NCBI GenBank assembly: GCA_017309275.1
Contig: JAFKLT010000079.1
Coordinates: 1-35,922 of the forward strand
DNA from: Sphingomonadales bacterium
Lineage (GTDB): Bacteria; Pseudomonadota; Alphaproteobacteria; Sphingomonadales; Sphingomonadaceae
Length of the DNA stretch: 35,922 bases
Reading direction: 5' to 3'
Shown here: positions 7,619 to 15,816 of the stretch, piece after piece
How positions within the stretch are numbered: position 1 is the first letter of the stretch
Layout of the letters: every line of letters starts with the position of its first letter
Program-made: the position numbers and the translations under genes
Notes under the pieces: model-generated
The model's database searches: none
What the model was told of the DNA's origin: nothing
Seen by the model: only the letters and a program-made list of their open reading frames with translations

Positions 7619-10600
7619 ATGTTGCAGCATCACGCCTTGCGCCGCGCCCTGTTTATGAGCACTGCGCTCACCGCCGCAATCGCCACGCCGGCAGCGGCGC
7701 AGACGATCACCTGGGGCGATCAGGCGAACGGAAACCCCAATTATATCTATGAGCGCGGGCGCGATGATGGCGGCTTCGATGTTGTCCAGATCGGGCCGCT
7801 CAATCTGCCGACCGATGGGACATTGCTGATCGATGGAAACGGTACGAAGGTCTTCGCCTGTAGCGGGCGCGCATCGACCTGCCCGAACCCTAATCTGGAC
7901 ATCGTCAACAACGGCCTCATCGTGCAGCGTACCTATACGACCCTTTTGCCGGGAACGCTGACCAACAATGGCGTCTATGAACTGCAGGGCGATCTGCGCC
8001 TTGGCGGCGGCGGTGTCTTCACCAACAATGGCATTCTTCGCAAGACGAGCGGCACGCTGACCGATATCCCGGGCAATAACGGCCTTGGCGTTCAACTCGT
8101 GAACAATGGTATCATTGAGGCGGTGCCCGGGACGCGCCTCGACTTGATCGGCGGCTATCAGTTTTTTGGTGTGCCAGTGAGTGCCAGGTTCAACGATGGC
8201 TCGCTCATCCGGGGCGGTGGAACGGTGTCCGCGTTTGCGGGGATTTATGTCGGCAATATCACCTCGCTCGACAATACGTTGCTAATGGGTGCGAACAACC
8301 CCGGGTCGCAGGGCGGTGACGGGACACCGGGATCCTCCGCCATCCTGCACGGTAGCGCGCGCACCGAAGGTACAGCCTTCACCGGCAACTGGCAGATCGC
8401 GCCGGACGGCATATTGACGAGCCTCAACAGCCAGAACGCTGTGCGAGGCACGTTGACCAACAGCGGCACCTTCATCGGGCGCGGCGCCATGTTCGTTGAT
8501 GTCGGCGGGCTCATGGTCAATGAGGGCGTGTATGACCTGCTGGCGTCGAACGAGCAGGGCTATAGCAGCGGTCTGTTCATCCGCGGCAATTTCATCAATC
8601 GGGGGACATTTCTAAAGTCGGCGGGCAATGGCGATAATGTTCTGATCAATATCGCTACCGCAGCGTCAGGCTATGCCTTCGACAATGTAGGCGCCACGAT
8701 CGAAGCGCGTTCGGGAACGCTCTTGTTTCAGGCGGCCTCCCCGGCGGGGCAAATCTACCGCGATGGGTCGCGCTTCACCGGGGCGGGATCGATCGTGGTC
8801 CAGCACGCGACTTTCGTCGGCAATTTTACCTCGGACGGCACGCTGCGCGCGCAAGCCAATCTTCTTGGCGGCGATGGCACGGCGGGCTCGTCGGCCATCG
8901 CCCATGGCAGTCTGACGCATGAAAACTCAACATTGACCGGCAACTGGCAGATCGCCAACGACGGCATCGTCACCGTGACTAACGGTTCCACCTCGCTCGA
9001 TGGGACCATGACGAACAATGGGCAGTATATCATCCATACCGGGTTGGCGATCACGCCGGATGCGCAGCTCGACAACAATGGTGTACTCGACTTGCTGGGG
9101 GGCAACGCCCTCGCGCTGAGTGGCACGATCGTCAATACCGGTACGATTCTGAAATCGGGCGGCGACGATCTTGTGACGATCAATCCGCTCGGCAATAGCG
9201 CCAAACTGCTCGACAATGCGGGGGGGACGGTCGAGGTCCGGGCCGGCACGCTCCAGTTCAACTTCGGCGATCCGAGCGAATTGATTTTCCGCGATGGATC
9301 GCATTTCGCGGGCGCCGGCCGCGCAGCTATCCGCGCGTCGACCTTCCTGGGCAAGAGCACGTCCGAAGATTATGCGCTCGATCTTTCTGGGGCCACTATC
9401 ATAGGCGGCGACGGCACGGCGGGATCGACCGCGACGCTCGGCGGGCAGGCGCGCTGGGGCGGGGCCACGCTGACCGGCAACTGGATTTTCGACGCAGCCA
9501 GCACGATCCGTGTCGGCAATTCTTCGCTCGGCGGCACGACCCAGCGGCCCAGCGGTACGCTGGTAAACAACGGCCGTATGGAAGTCGCAATCGGGCTGAT
9601 CGTCAATTCATCCGATGGCTCGCTGCTGACCAACAATGGCGTGATCGATCTAGGCAACGGGGCCCAGTTCGGAGCCGGATTCGGAACAACCATCGGTGTT
9701 CTCAATAACGGTACGATAGACGCCGTGTCTGGCGGGAATGTGAACTTCCAGCCGGGCAATAACCAGTCCAACAGCGTCCGCAATCTGGGCACGATCCGTG
9801 TTCGCGACACCCAAATCATCGGCGTCAACTATGCCAATGACGGTATTGTGACGCTCGGCAGCAACGGCGTATGGCTCTCGGCTGGCCAGTTTACGCTTCG
9901 CGGCGCGAATGCCGTACTTAACATCGGTGATGCCGGGGCCGCACCGGGCACCCTCAATGGTGGTTTCCTGGCCTTCGACGGGGGTGGCACGCTGGCCTTC
10001 AACCATGACAACACCAATTACAGCTTTGCCCCGCAATTGGGTGGAAGGGGTACGATACGGCAGATCGCCGGAGTCACCCATCTGACCGGCGGCAGCAGTG
10101 AATTTGGCGGTTCTGTTTTCGTTACCGGCGGCAGCTTCCTGCAGGATACGACGCTCGGCGGCGGTGCGAATGGAACCGTCGCGGTCAATGTCAGCGGCGT
10201 GGGTGCATTCGGAGGGACCGGCACGACCCGGGGAGAGGTCGTGTTCACCGATGGAGGGCGTCTGATCGGCATCGCCGGGCAGAGCATGACCATGGGCGCC
10301 CTCTCTCTCGATCCGAATAGCCTGATTGATGTAACGCTCGGTGCGCCAAGCACCGCGGCGTTGTTCAACGTAACCGGCAATCTTCTGCTCGACGGCCGCC
10401 TCGGCATCACCGATGCCGGTGGCTACGGCCTCGGCGTCTATCGCCTATTCAATTATGGCGGCACGCTCACCGACCGGGGCCTCGAAATCGCGGCGCAGCC
10501 CGTCGGTTTTTCGGGCAGCGTTCAGACCAGTGTTGCAGGTCAGGTCAATCTCGTCGTGGGAGAGGCAACAGGGCCGACGCCAGACATTCAGTTCTGGGAC

Positions 10601-13270
10601 GGAGGCGCAACGGCACCCAATGGCGTTGTCGATGGCGGTTCCGGCAACTGGAACAATATTGCGACCAACTGGACCCGCGCCGACGGCAGCGTGAACGAAG
10701 CATGGGCGGGCCGCTTCGCCGTGTTTCAGGGCACGGCTGGCACCGTGACGATCGATCCGGCGGGTGTCAGTGCCAATGGGATTCAGTTCGCATCCGATGG
10801 CTACAGGTTGGAGGGAGGCGCGCTTACCCTTCTGGCGCCGACCCTGCGCGTGGGGACGGGTACGAGCGATGGCAGCATGTACCGCGCGACGATTGCCAGC
10901 GGGATTGCGGGAAGCGTCGGCATCGAGAAGACCGACCTCGGCACGCTCGTTCTGACCGGTACGAATAGCTATACCGGAGGTACGCGCGTGCTCGGCGGCA
11001 CATTGCAAGGCGATGGTCGCAGCATCATCGGCCCTGTAACGGTAGCGGCCGGCGCGACGCTCGCGCTCGACCAGGCGGATACTGGCAGTTTTGCAAGCAT
11101 AGTCGACGGAGCCGGCAGGCTGGTGAAGATCGGGGGAGGCACACTCACCTTGACAGGCAGCAATAGCTATACCGGCGGTACCGACGTACAGGCGGGCACG
11201 CTACGAGGAAGTGTCGACGCGATCCGCGGCAATGTGGCTGTAGCCGGCGGTGCGACCATCGCTTTTGATCAGGTTGCCGATGCGAGCTTCGGCAATGTGG
11301 TGAGCGGCGCCGGGAGCCTCGCCAAGCTCGGCGGCGGCACGCTGACCTTGACCGGTGCCAACAGCTATACCGGGGGCACTCAGGTACTGGATGGTATTCT
11401 CAAGGGCGATACCCGCAACATTCGCGGCGACGTTGCTATCTCGGCCAACGCGCGCGTCTCCTTTGATCAGGTTGATGCCGGCAGCTTCGCCGGCGTTATC
11501 AGCGGCGCGGGCGGGATCACCAAGCAAGGTGCGGGGACGCTGACGCTCACGGGCGCTAACAGCTATACGGGCACCACGCAGGTTCTCGAAGGGGTGCTAC
11601 AGGGTAACACGGGGGCGATACGCGGCAACGCGAATATCGTGTCAGGTGCTACGCTCGCCTTCGACCAAGGCGTCGATGCGAACTTTGCGGGCGTTATTAG
11701 TGGCTCGGGCACGCTTGCAAAGCTGGGTATCGGGACGCTTTTGCTGACGGGCGACTCATCTGCCTTCAGCGGCCTCACCGATATTCGCGCCGGTACGCTT
11801 TCGGTCAACGGATCGCTTGGCGGAACTTTGACCGTTGCGAGTGGCGCGACGCTGAAGGGCTCGGGCACGCTTGCCAATCTGACCGTCGCAAGCGGGGTGA
11901 CCGTGTCGCCGGGCAACTCCATCGGCACATTGTCGGTCAGCGGTAATTTCGTTCAGCAGGCGGGGTCGACCTATCAGGTGGAAATCAATCCTGCCGGGCA
12001 GAGCGATCTTATCCGGGTTGGCGGCACCGCGACCATACAAGGTGGACAGGTGTTCGCGGAAAAAGCGGCGGGCACCTATTTGCCGGGTACTCGCTTCACG
12101 ATCCTGAGCGCGGCGGGCGGCGTAACCGGCCGATATGACTCATTGGCCCAGAACATGCCCTTTGTGGATATGTCGCTCGCCTATGATGCGGGTAATGTTT
12201 ATCTCGATGTGGCACGCAACCTTGTCGCCTTCTGCGCCGTCGCGTCAACGGCGAACCAGTGTGCGGCCGGCAATGGCGTCGAGAGCACTCGTAGCGGCGC
12301 GCTCTACAACGCCATCGTGAGTTTGCCGAGCGATGCGGCGGCGCGCCAAGCCTTCACCGCCCTTTCCGGCGAGCTCTACGCCACGGCGCGCGGGATCGCC
12401 TTGAACGATACGCGCATGGCGCGCGATGCCGTCCTTTCGCGGTTGTCTGGTGCTGATGGCGATGCGGCGCTGTGGGGTCAGGTTCTGGGCCACTGGGGCA
12501 GCGGCGACGCCAGTGCCAACGCCGCTGGCTATGACAGTAACGGCTATGGTTTGATGATGGGCGTCGACGCACCGATCGGTCCGAATTTGCGCGCTGGTAT
12601 CGCCGCAGGATATAGTCGCACCACGCTCGATCTCGATGCACGAGCCGATCGTGGGCGTTTGAATGCGCGACATGTGCTGGGCTATGTCGGTGGCTCCTTC
12701 GGCGGGCTGCGTCTGCGTGCAGGCATTAGCTATACCGATACCGGCCTGTCGACCACGCGCTCCGTCGCGTTCACCGGTTTTTCCGATAAGCTGCGCGGCA
12801 AGGTCGACGGATCGGTGCTGCAGGGCTTTGGTGAGCTTGGATATGCGATCCCTCTCGAAGGCGGAGCGATCGAGCCATTCGCCGGCTATGCAGTGGCGCG
12901 CGTCAAGACCGGCGCTTTTGCAGAAAATGGCGGTGCTGCGCGGCTTACGGGGAGCAAGGTTACGGATGACACCGGCTTCTCGACTCTTGGCCTACGCGGC
13001 GAGATGGCGATGGGCGCGGTCAGCCTGCAGGCGTCGGGTGCTTGGCGTCACGCCTTCGGTAATCTCGCTCCGGTTACACGCGCCAGTTTCATAGGCGGTT
13101 CGAACTTCTCGCTGCAGGGTGCGCCGATCAGCCGTGACGAGGCCTCGGTCGAAGCAGGAATCGGCTGGCGGATCAGCTCTCAGATCACGACCGGTATTCG
13201 CTATACCGGAACATTCGGCGAGAATGGTAACAGCAACGGCGTCAAGGCAGCGCTGACGATCGCCTTTTAG
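7619..13270 (+). CDS. Large autotransporter (type Va) with PATR repeats and C-terminal beta-barrel
   Basis: The protein has 1883 residues. A Sec signal peptide (about 1-28, ending in ATPAAAQ) leads into a long beta-helical passenger rich in Asn, Gly and Thr. The first half contains many NNG turns and three diverged blocks of about 180 residues. Residues 1105-1400 carry five autotransporter-associated beta-strand repeats (GTLTLTGANSYTGGTQVL type, PF12951) spaced by about 65 residues. A linker with CAVASTANQCAAGNG follows. The C-terminal autotransporter barrel (PF03797) spans about 1615-1883 and ends in the expected aromatic residue (ALTIAF). The passenger is exported through or with its own barrel and displayed at the cell surface, probably as an adhesin or biofilm factor; no protease or lipase motif was seen. 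The start is supported by AAGGGGGG 8 bp upstream. It diverges from the sigma/kinase pair and may be its target. Confidence 0.92.
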   Translation: MLQHHALRRALFMSTALTAAIATPAAAQTITWGDQANGNPNYIYERGRDDGGFDVVQIGPLNLPTDGTLLIDGNGTKVFACSGRASTCPNPNLDIVNNGLIVQRTYTTLLPGTLTNNGVYELQGDLRLGGGGVFTNNGILRKTSGTLTDIPGNNGLGVQLVNNGIIEAVPGTRLDLIGGYQFFGVPVSARFNDGSLIRGGGTVSAFAGIYVGNITSLDNTLLMGANNPGSQGGDGTPGSSAILHGSARTEGTAFTGNWQIAPDGILTSLNSQNAVRGTLTNSGTFIGRGAMFVDVGGLMVNEGVYDLLASNEQGYSSGLFIRGNFINRGTFLKSAGNGDNVLINIATAASGYAFDNVGATIEARSGTLLFQAASPAGQIYRDGSRFTGAGSIVVQHATFVGNFTSDGTLRAQANLLGGDGTAGSSAIAHGSLTHENSTLTGNWQIANDGIVTVTNGSTSLDGTMTNNGQYIIHTGLAITPDAQLDNNGVLDLLGGNALALSGTIVNTGTILKSGGDDLVTINPLGNSAKLLDNAGGTVEVRAGTLQFNFGDPSELIFRDGSHFAGAGRAAIRASTFLGKSTSEDYALDLSGATIIGGDGTAGSTATLGGQARWGGATLTGNWIFDAASTIRVGNSSLGGTTQRPSGTLVNNGRMEVAIGLIVNSSDGSLLTNNGVIDLGNGAQFGAGFGTTIGVLNNGTIDAVSGGNVNFQPGNNQSNSVRNLGTIRVRDTQIIGVNYANDGIVTLGSNGVWLSAGQFTLRGANAVLNIGDAGAAPGTLNGGFLAFDGGGTLAFNHDNTNYSFAPQLGGRGTIRQIAGVTHLTGGSSEFGGSVFVTGGSFLQDTTLGGGANGTVAVNVSGVGAFGGTGTTRGEVVFTDGGRLIGIAGQSMTMGALSLDPNSLIDVTLGAPSTAALFNVTGNLLLDGRLGITDAGGYGLGVYRLFNYGGTLTDRGLEIAAQPVGFSGSVQTSVAGQVNLVVGEATGPTPDIQFWDGGATAPNGVVDGGSGNWNNIATNWTRADGSVNEAWAGRFAVFQGTAGTVTIDPAGVSANGIQFASDGYRLEGGALTLLAPTLRVGTGTSDGSMYRATIASGIAGSVGIEKTDLGTLVLTGTNSYTGGTRVLGGTLQGDGRSIIGPVTVAAGATLALDQADTGSFASIVDGAGRLVKIGGGTLTLTGSNSYTGGTDVQAGTLRGSVDAIRGNVAVAGGATIAFDQVADASFGNVVSGAGSLAKLGGGTLTLTGANSYTGGTQVLDGILKGDTRNIRGDVAISANARVSFDQVDAGSFAGVISGAGGITKQGAGTLTLTGANSYTGTTQVLEGVLQGNTGAIRGNANIVSGATLAFDQGVDANFAGVISGSGTLAKLGIGTLLLTGDSSAFSGLTDIRAGTLSVNGSLGGTLTVASGATLKGSGTLANLTVASGVTVSPGNSIGTLSVSGNFVQQAGSTYQVEINPAGQSDLIRVGGTATIQGGQVFAEKAAGTYLPGTRFTILSAAGGVTGRYDSLAQNMPFVDMSLAYDAGNVYLDVARNLVAFCAVASTANQCAAGNGVESTRSGALYNAIVSLPSDAAARQAFTALSGELYATARGIALNDTRMARDAVLSRLSGADGDAALWGQVLGHWGSGDASANAAGYDSNGYGLMMGVDAPIGPNLRAGIAAGYSRTTLDLDARADRGRLNARHVLGYVGGSFGGLRLRAGISYTDTGLSTTRSVAFTGFSDKLRGKVDGSVLQGFGELGYAIPLEGGAIEPFAGYAVARVKTGAFAENGGAARLTGSKVTDDTGFSTLGLRGEMAMGAVSLQASGAWRHAFGNLAPVTRASFIGGSNFSLQGAPISRDEASVEAGIGWRISSQITTGIRYTGTFGENGNSNGVKAALTIAF
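8251..9850 (+). repeat. Three diverged ~180-residue tandem blocks in the passenger
   Basis: Blocks begin near 8251, 8806 and 9337. Each contains GGDGTxGSSA (third copy GGDGTAGSTA), then a stretch ending LTGNW (first copy FTGNW), and later a GTLTNSG/GTMTNNG/GTLVNNG strand, at equal spacing of about 531-555 bp. They are protein-level repeats within one coding sequence, likely rungs of a beta-helix, and diverged enough at DNA level that slippage is not obvious. Confidence 0.7.
10935..11800 (+). repeat. Five PATR beta-strand repeats, ~195 bp period
   Basis: Copies of the GTLxLTGxNSYTGGTxVLxG motif occur near 10938, 11140, 11335, 11530 and 11730, the last one degenerate (GTLLLTGDSSAFSGLTDI). Between them the sequence also repeats (ALDQADxGSFAxIxxGAG and similar). 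The period is about 65 residues. PATR segments usually lie next to the barrel and help passenger secretion. Confidence 0.8.
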
Positions 13271-13283
13271 GAATACCCCCAGC

Positions 13284-13316
13284 CTCCCGGTTCCTCGCTT
13301 GGCGAGGGGCCGGGAG
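13284..13316 (+). terminator. Terminator-like hairpin after the autotransporter gene
   Basis: CTCCCGG (13284-13290) pairs with CCGGGAG (13310-13316), and the interior CCTCGC/GCGAGG extends the stem around a TTG loop. It lies 14 bp after the stop. No U-run follows, so termination efficiency is uncertain. Confidence 0.55.
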
Positions 13317-13661
13317 CATTGCCGCGCCCGTACGCATTAGCCGCCAGCTTTGCTCCATTTCATTCGCACTGAGACGGTCTGCTGGCGGTCAAGCTCGGAC
13401 ATGGGGGTGGAGCATCTCGTTTACACCGAGAGGACTTGCAGTCGAATGTTGACTTTGCCGAAGCGTGCTCAGGAGTCGGTAGTTTGTTATCGGCGAGAGT
13501 CGGAACTGTGGGAAAACGTTCCGCAAACCGCGGAAGCCATTTCGGCAAAGCTGCACTGCAGAGCATGACACTCAAACCAAGAAGCCAAGAACATTCGTGC
13601 TATTTCAAGCAACGGGTCATTTGGGGCCTGTCGAAGTGTCCAGCCCAGACTCAAATCCAAA

Positions 13662-13690
13662 TACCGCAAATCGGGGGAGCATTTGCGGTA
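13662..13690. repeat. Perfect 10-bp inverted repeat TACCGCAAAT...ATTTGCGGTA
   Basis: The arms at 13662-13671 and 13681-13690 are exact reverse complements, separated by a 9-bp loop. It lies in the gene-free stretch about 230 bp from the nearest gene. It could be an operator, a hairpin of an unannotated RNA, or a relic of a mobile-element end. Confidence 0.5.
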
Positions 13691-13853
13691 CTAAATGTAA
13701 CGCCCTAATATTGATGGTAAATATCAGATTCTTAGAGCGAAATTTCTAATCCAGCCCTGTCCGCCAGGGGCCCACCTCCCCACATCGATGGTTCCCGAGA
13801 CAAGCTGGCGGCTTGCGTCTGCGATTCGCTTTCAGGGAGCGGCCACGATCGCC

Positions 13854-13888
13854 CGTCCTGCCGCAGATCGGGCGACGGCGGCAGGACG
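13854..13888 (-). terminator. Candidate terminator of copC
   Basis: CGTCCTGCCGC (13854-13864) and GCGGCAGGACG (13878-13888) form an 11-bp perfect stem with a 13-base loop, about 30-65 bp beyond the stop of the minus-strand copC. A smaller GGGCC/GGCCC hairpin lies just before it. No clear U-tract follows. Confidence 0.5.
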
Positions 13889-13919
13889 AGCGAAGAAGGT
13901 CGGGCCGGCGGCCCCAGGT

Positions 13920-14309
13920 TTATTTAACGGTAAAGCTGAACTCGCTGCCCACGTTATGTTTGTCGGCGCCGGCGCCTGACCATTTGACCTTGTAGGTGCC
14001 AGGGACGAGAGCGCGCTTCGGGGTCAGCGTCAACGACGTGCCATCCTTGCCGAACGCCGAGCTGACGGCGATCTTCATCGGCGGATGGTCGGCCATGCCC
14101 GGCATTCCGGTCATCACCAACTCGGTCTTCACCGTCGAGGCGGTCAGCTTTTCACTGAACTTGAGTTGGACGGCCGTGACCTTCGCGACCTTGGTATTCG
14201 CGGCAGGAGTCGATGACACCAGTTTGGCGTGCGCCAGCGCGGCGGTCGGCGCCAGGGCCAGCGTTGCGGCAGCGAGAAGGGCGAGGGGAGAGAGAGACGG
14301 CTTGATCAT
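13920..14309 (-). CDS. copC: CopC-domain periplasmic copper-binding protein
   Basis: The protein has 129 residues from ATG 14309. A Sec signal peptide (LLAAATLALAPTAALA) is cleaved directly before HAKLVSSTPA, which puts the copper-ligating histidine at the mature N-terminus, as in CopC. The small beta-sandwich then carries MTGMPGMADHPPM, a Met/His-rich stretch, and ends with the family's second His site (GADKHNVGSEFSFTVK). CopC binds copper in the periplasm and hands it on or buffers it. A further ATG 39 bp upstream is in frame, but the signal peptide and the GGAG at the right distance favour 14309. It is divergent from the CnrYXH-like genes; no copD follows, so it is a stand-alone CopC. Confidence 0.87.
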   Translation of the reverse strand: MIKPSLSPLALLAAATLALAPTAALAHAKLVSSTPAANTKVAKVTAVQLKFSEKLTASTVKTELVMTGMPGMADHPPMKIAVSSAFGKDGTSLTLTPKRALVPGTYKVKWSGAGADKHNVGSEFSFTVK

Positions 14310-14452
14310 AAAAGGCTCCAACAGCATGATTGTACTGCTAATACGCATGAGAAGGCAGCGGCCCTTGTATAAATGCAGCTGCCCGTTCGGGAGAGATGAG
14401 GGATATGCCGCGCGCGTGCGTATGTCCCATTGAAAGGACCGGTGGAGCGGTG

Positions 14453-14719
14453 ATGGACGACGACCTTCGGAAACTGAACACGGCAGCCATGCCGTCGGCG
14501 CTCGACGCGCTCGACGACCGCGTCCTGGCCGCGCTCGCCGTCCGGAAAGGCGAAGCTGCCGCTACGCGCCGCCTGATGGCGGTCGCCGCGCTGGTCTCGC
14601 TTGGCGGCGGTATGGTGGCGGGCAGCGTGTTCGTGCCGACCGCGGTGGCCGCCAGCCCGTTGACGCCGCTGATTCCGGCCAGTCCGCTGGCACCCTCGAC
14701 CATATTAGATGCGCGTTGA
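14453..14719 (+). CDS. Small membrane protein, putative CnrY-like anti-sigma factor
   Basis: The protein has 88 residues, with a charged cytoplasmic N-terminus (MDDDLRKLNTAAMPSALDAL), one membrane helix at about 41-62 and a short Pro/Ala-rich periplasmic tail. Sequence similarity to known anti-sigma factors is not evident to me. The call rests on topology, size and gene order: it directly precedes a CnrX-like sensor and an ECF sigma factor, with its stop (TGA 14717-14719) sharing a base with the next ATG. In the Cupriavidus cnrYXH system, CnrY is a membrane anti-sigma of similar size holding CnrH until CnrX senses metal. GGAG lies 5-8 bp before ATG 14453; an upstream in-frame ATG at 14405 lacks such support. 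Confidence 0.65.
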   Translation: MDDDLRKLNTAAMPSALDALDDRVLAALAVRKGEAAATRRLMAVAALVSLGGGMVAGSVFVPTAVAASPLTPLIPASPLAPSTILDAR

Positions 14720-15159
14720 TGACCTCTACGCGCCGTGTGGCGATCATCGGCCTTATCGCTTTCGTTGCGGCGGTTGCGGGCGTCTTCTTCGGCCGGCTGC
14801 TCGTCGACGCGCCGAAGAAGGACGAGACCGAGCTTCATGCGCTGTTGCACCGCGAGCTGACGCTGTCGGCCGAACAGGAAAAGAAGATCCACGCGATCGA
14901 AGCGCAGTTCGCCGACCGCCGGGAGGCGCTGGAGCTGGAGATGCGGGCATCGAATATCCGCCTGGCGCAGGCGATCGAGGCCGAACATGGCTATGGTCCC
15001 CGCGTCACCAAGGCCATCGACGAGACACATGAGGTGATGGGCGAGCTGCAAAAGGAAACGCTGCGGCATCTGTTCGCGATGCGCGGGGTTCTCGATCACG
15101 AGCAAGCGGCGATGTTCGACAAGGTTGTGGTCAAGGCGCTGACCGCCGATGCGAGGTGA
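14719..15159 (+). CDS. CnrX-like periplasmic metal sensor
   Basis: The protein has 146 residues, with an N-terminal membrane anchor (about 7-28, IIGLIAFVAAVAGVFFG) and a four-helix periplasmic domain of the Metal_resist/CnrX type. All five metal ligands of Cupriavidus CnrX (H42, H46, E63, H119, M123) have counterparts at a constant offset of two: H40 and H44 (ELHALLHREL), E61 (HAIEAQF), H117 and M121 (RHLFAMRG). This is strong evidence for a working metal sensor, although CnrX itself senses Ni and Co while the neighbours here are copper genes. ATG 14719 overlaps the preceding stop by one base; TTG 14716 is an alternative. Its end overlaps the sigma gene by 4 bp, so the trio is translationally coupled. 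Confidence 0.82.
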   Translation: MTSTRRVAIIGLIAFVAAVAGVFFGRLLVDAPKKDETELHALLHRELTLSAEQEKKIHAIEAQFADRREALELEMRASNIRLAQAIEAEHGYGPRVTKAIDETHEVMGELQKETLRHLFAMRGVLDHEQAAMFDKVVVKALTADAR

Positions 15160-15722
15160 CGATAGACCTGTCGCAATGTACCGACCGCGAACTCGCGGCG
15201 CTGGCCGCATCGGGGCGCCAGGATGTCTATCGGGAATTTCTCGCCCGCTATAAAAGCCCCGTCTTTCGCCTGATCCGAAGCACTGTCGGCGATGAGGGCG
15301 AGGCGATGGACCTGACCCAGGAAACCTTCGTCGCCGGTTTTGCCGCGCTCGACCGTTATGATGGCGATCGCCCCTTTCGAACCTGGATTTCGCGCATAGC
15401 GCTCAACAAATGCCGCGACTGGGGACGCCGGCGCGCGGTTCGCGCCTTTTTCGCGCGCGCGTTGCCGCTCGAAAGCGCGCATGACGTGGCGATCGAAACC
15501 CCGTCGATCGACATGCAGGCGAGCGACCGGGCCGAACTGGCACGCGTGCAAAGGGCGATCGCAGCGCTGCCGAGCAATTTGCGCGAGGTGATCGTGCTGC
15601 GCGGCGTCGAGGAGCTCAGCCAGGCGGAGGCCGCGGAGTTGCTCGGCGTCAGCGAAAAGACCGTCGAAACCCGGCTGTACCGCGCACGCGCAAAGCTGCG
15701 GGCTTCGTTGGGCGAGGCTTGA
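15156..15722 (+). CDS. CnrH-like ECF sigma factor
   Basis: The protein has 188 residues starting at GTG 15156 (GTGA overlap with the sensor gene). Sigma-2 runs about 25-95 (FLARYKSPVFRLIRSTVGDE, MDLTQETFVAGFAAL, FRTWISRIALNKCRDW). Sigma-4 runs about 130-183 with a clear helix-turn-helix (LSQAEAAELLGVSEKTVETRL). With the two upstream genes it forms a transmembrane metal-response system: sensor occupancy would release this sigma factor from the anti-sigma. The likely targets are its own operon, copA/copB just downstream (95 bp gap) and possibly the later czc-like genes. No ECF promoter motif was confidently found. Confidence 0.87.
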   Translation: MTIDLSQCTDRELAALAASGRQDVYREFLARYKSPVFRLIRSTVGDEGEAMDLTQETFVAGFAALDRYDGDRPFRTWISRIALNKCRDWGRRRAVRAFFARALPLESAHDVAIETPSIDMQASDRAELARVQRAIAALPSNLREVIVLRGVEELSQAEAAELLGVSEKTVETRLYRARAKLRASLGEA

Positions 15723-15816
15723 GGATATCCGCCGGACCGATTTCGCCGCAAGCCGGTGAGGGGCCGATGGACGCGGCGCGTATGGATTTGAAGTGCAATG
15801 GAAAGAGCGAGGTAAC

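Larger units (their letters stand above)
13317..13919. other. Gene-free stretch, AT-richer than its surroundings
   Basis: No frame here has convincing protein composition, length or ribosome binding site. The part from about 13350 to 13760 is visibly less GC-rich than flanking genes. The only structures noted are a perfect 10-bp inverted repeat (13662-13690) and a longer hairpin near the end of copC (13854-13888). It marks the border between the autotransporter module and the metal island. Confidence 0.5.

Noticed and set aside
10935-11800. Regular ~195-bp repeats considered as a CRISPR-like array or satellite DNA
   Set aside because: They keep one reading frame, encode PATR beta-strand repeats, and have neither constant repeats nor unique spacers.
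14354-14383. GGCAGC/GCTGCC inverted repeat in the copC/anti-sigma intergenic region
   Set aside because: Six-bp arms with an 18-bp gap are expected by chance in DNA of this composition; not strong enough to call an operator.
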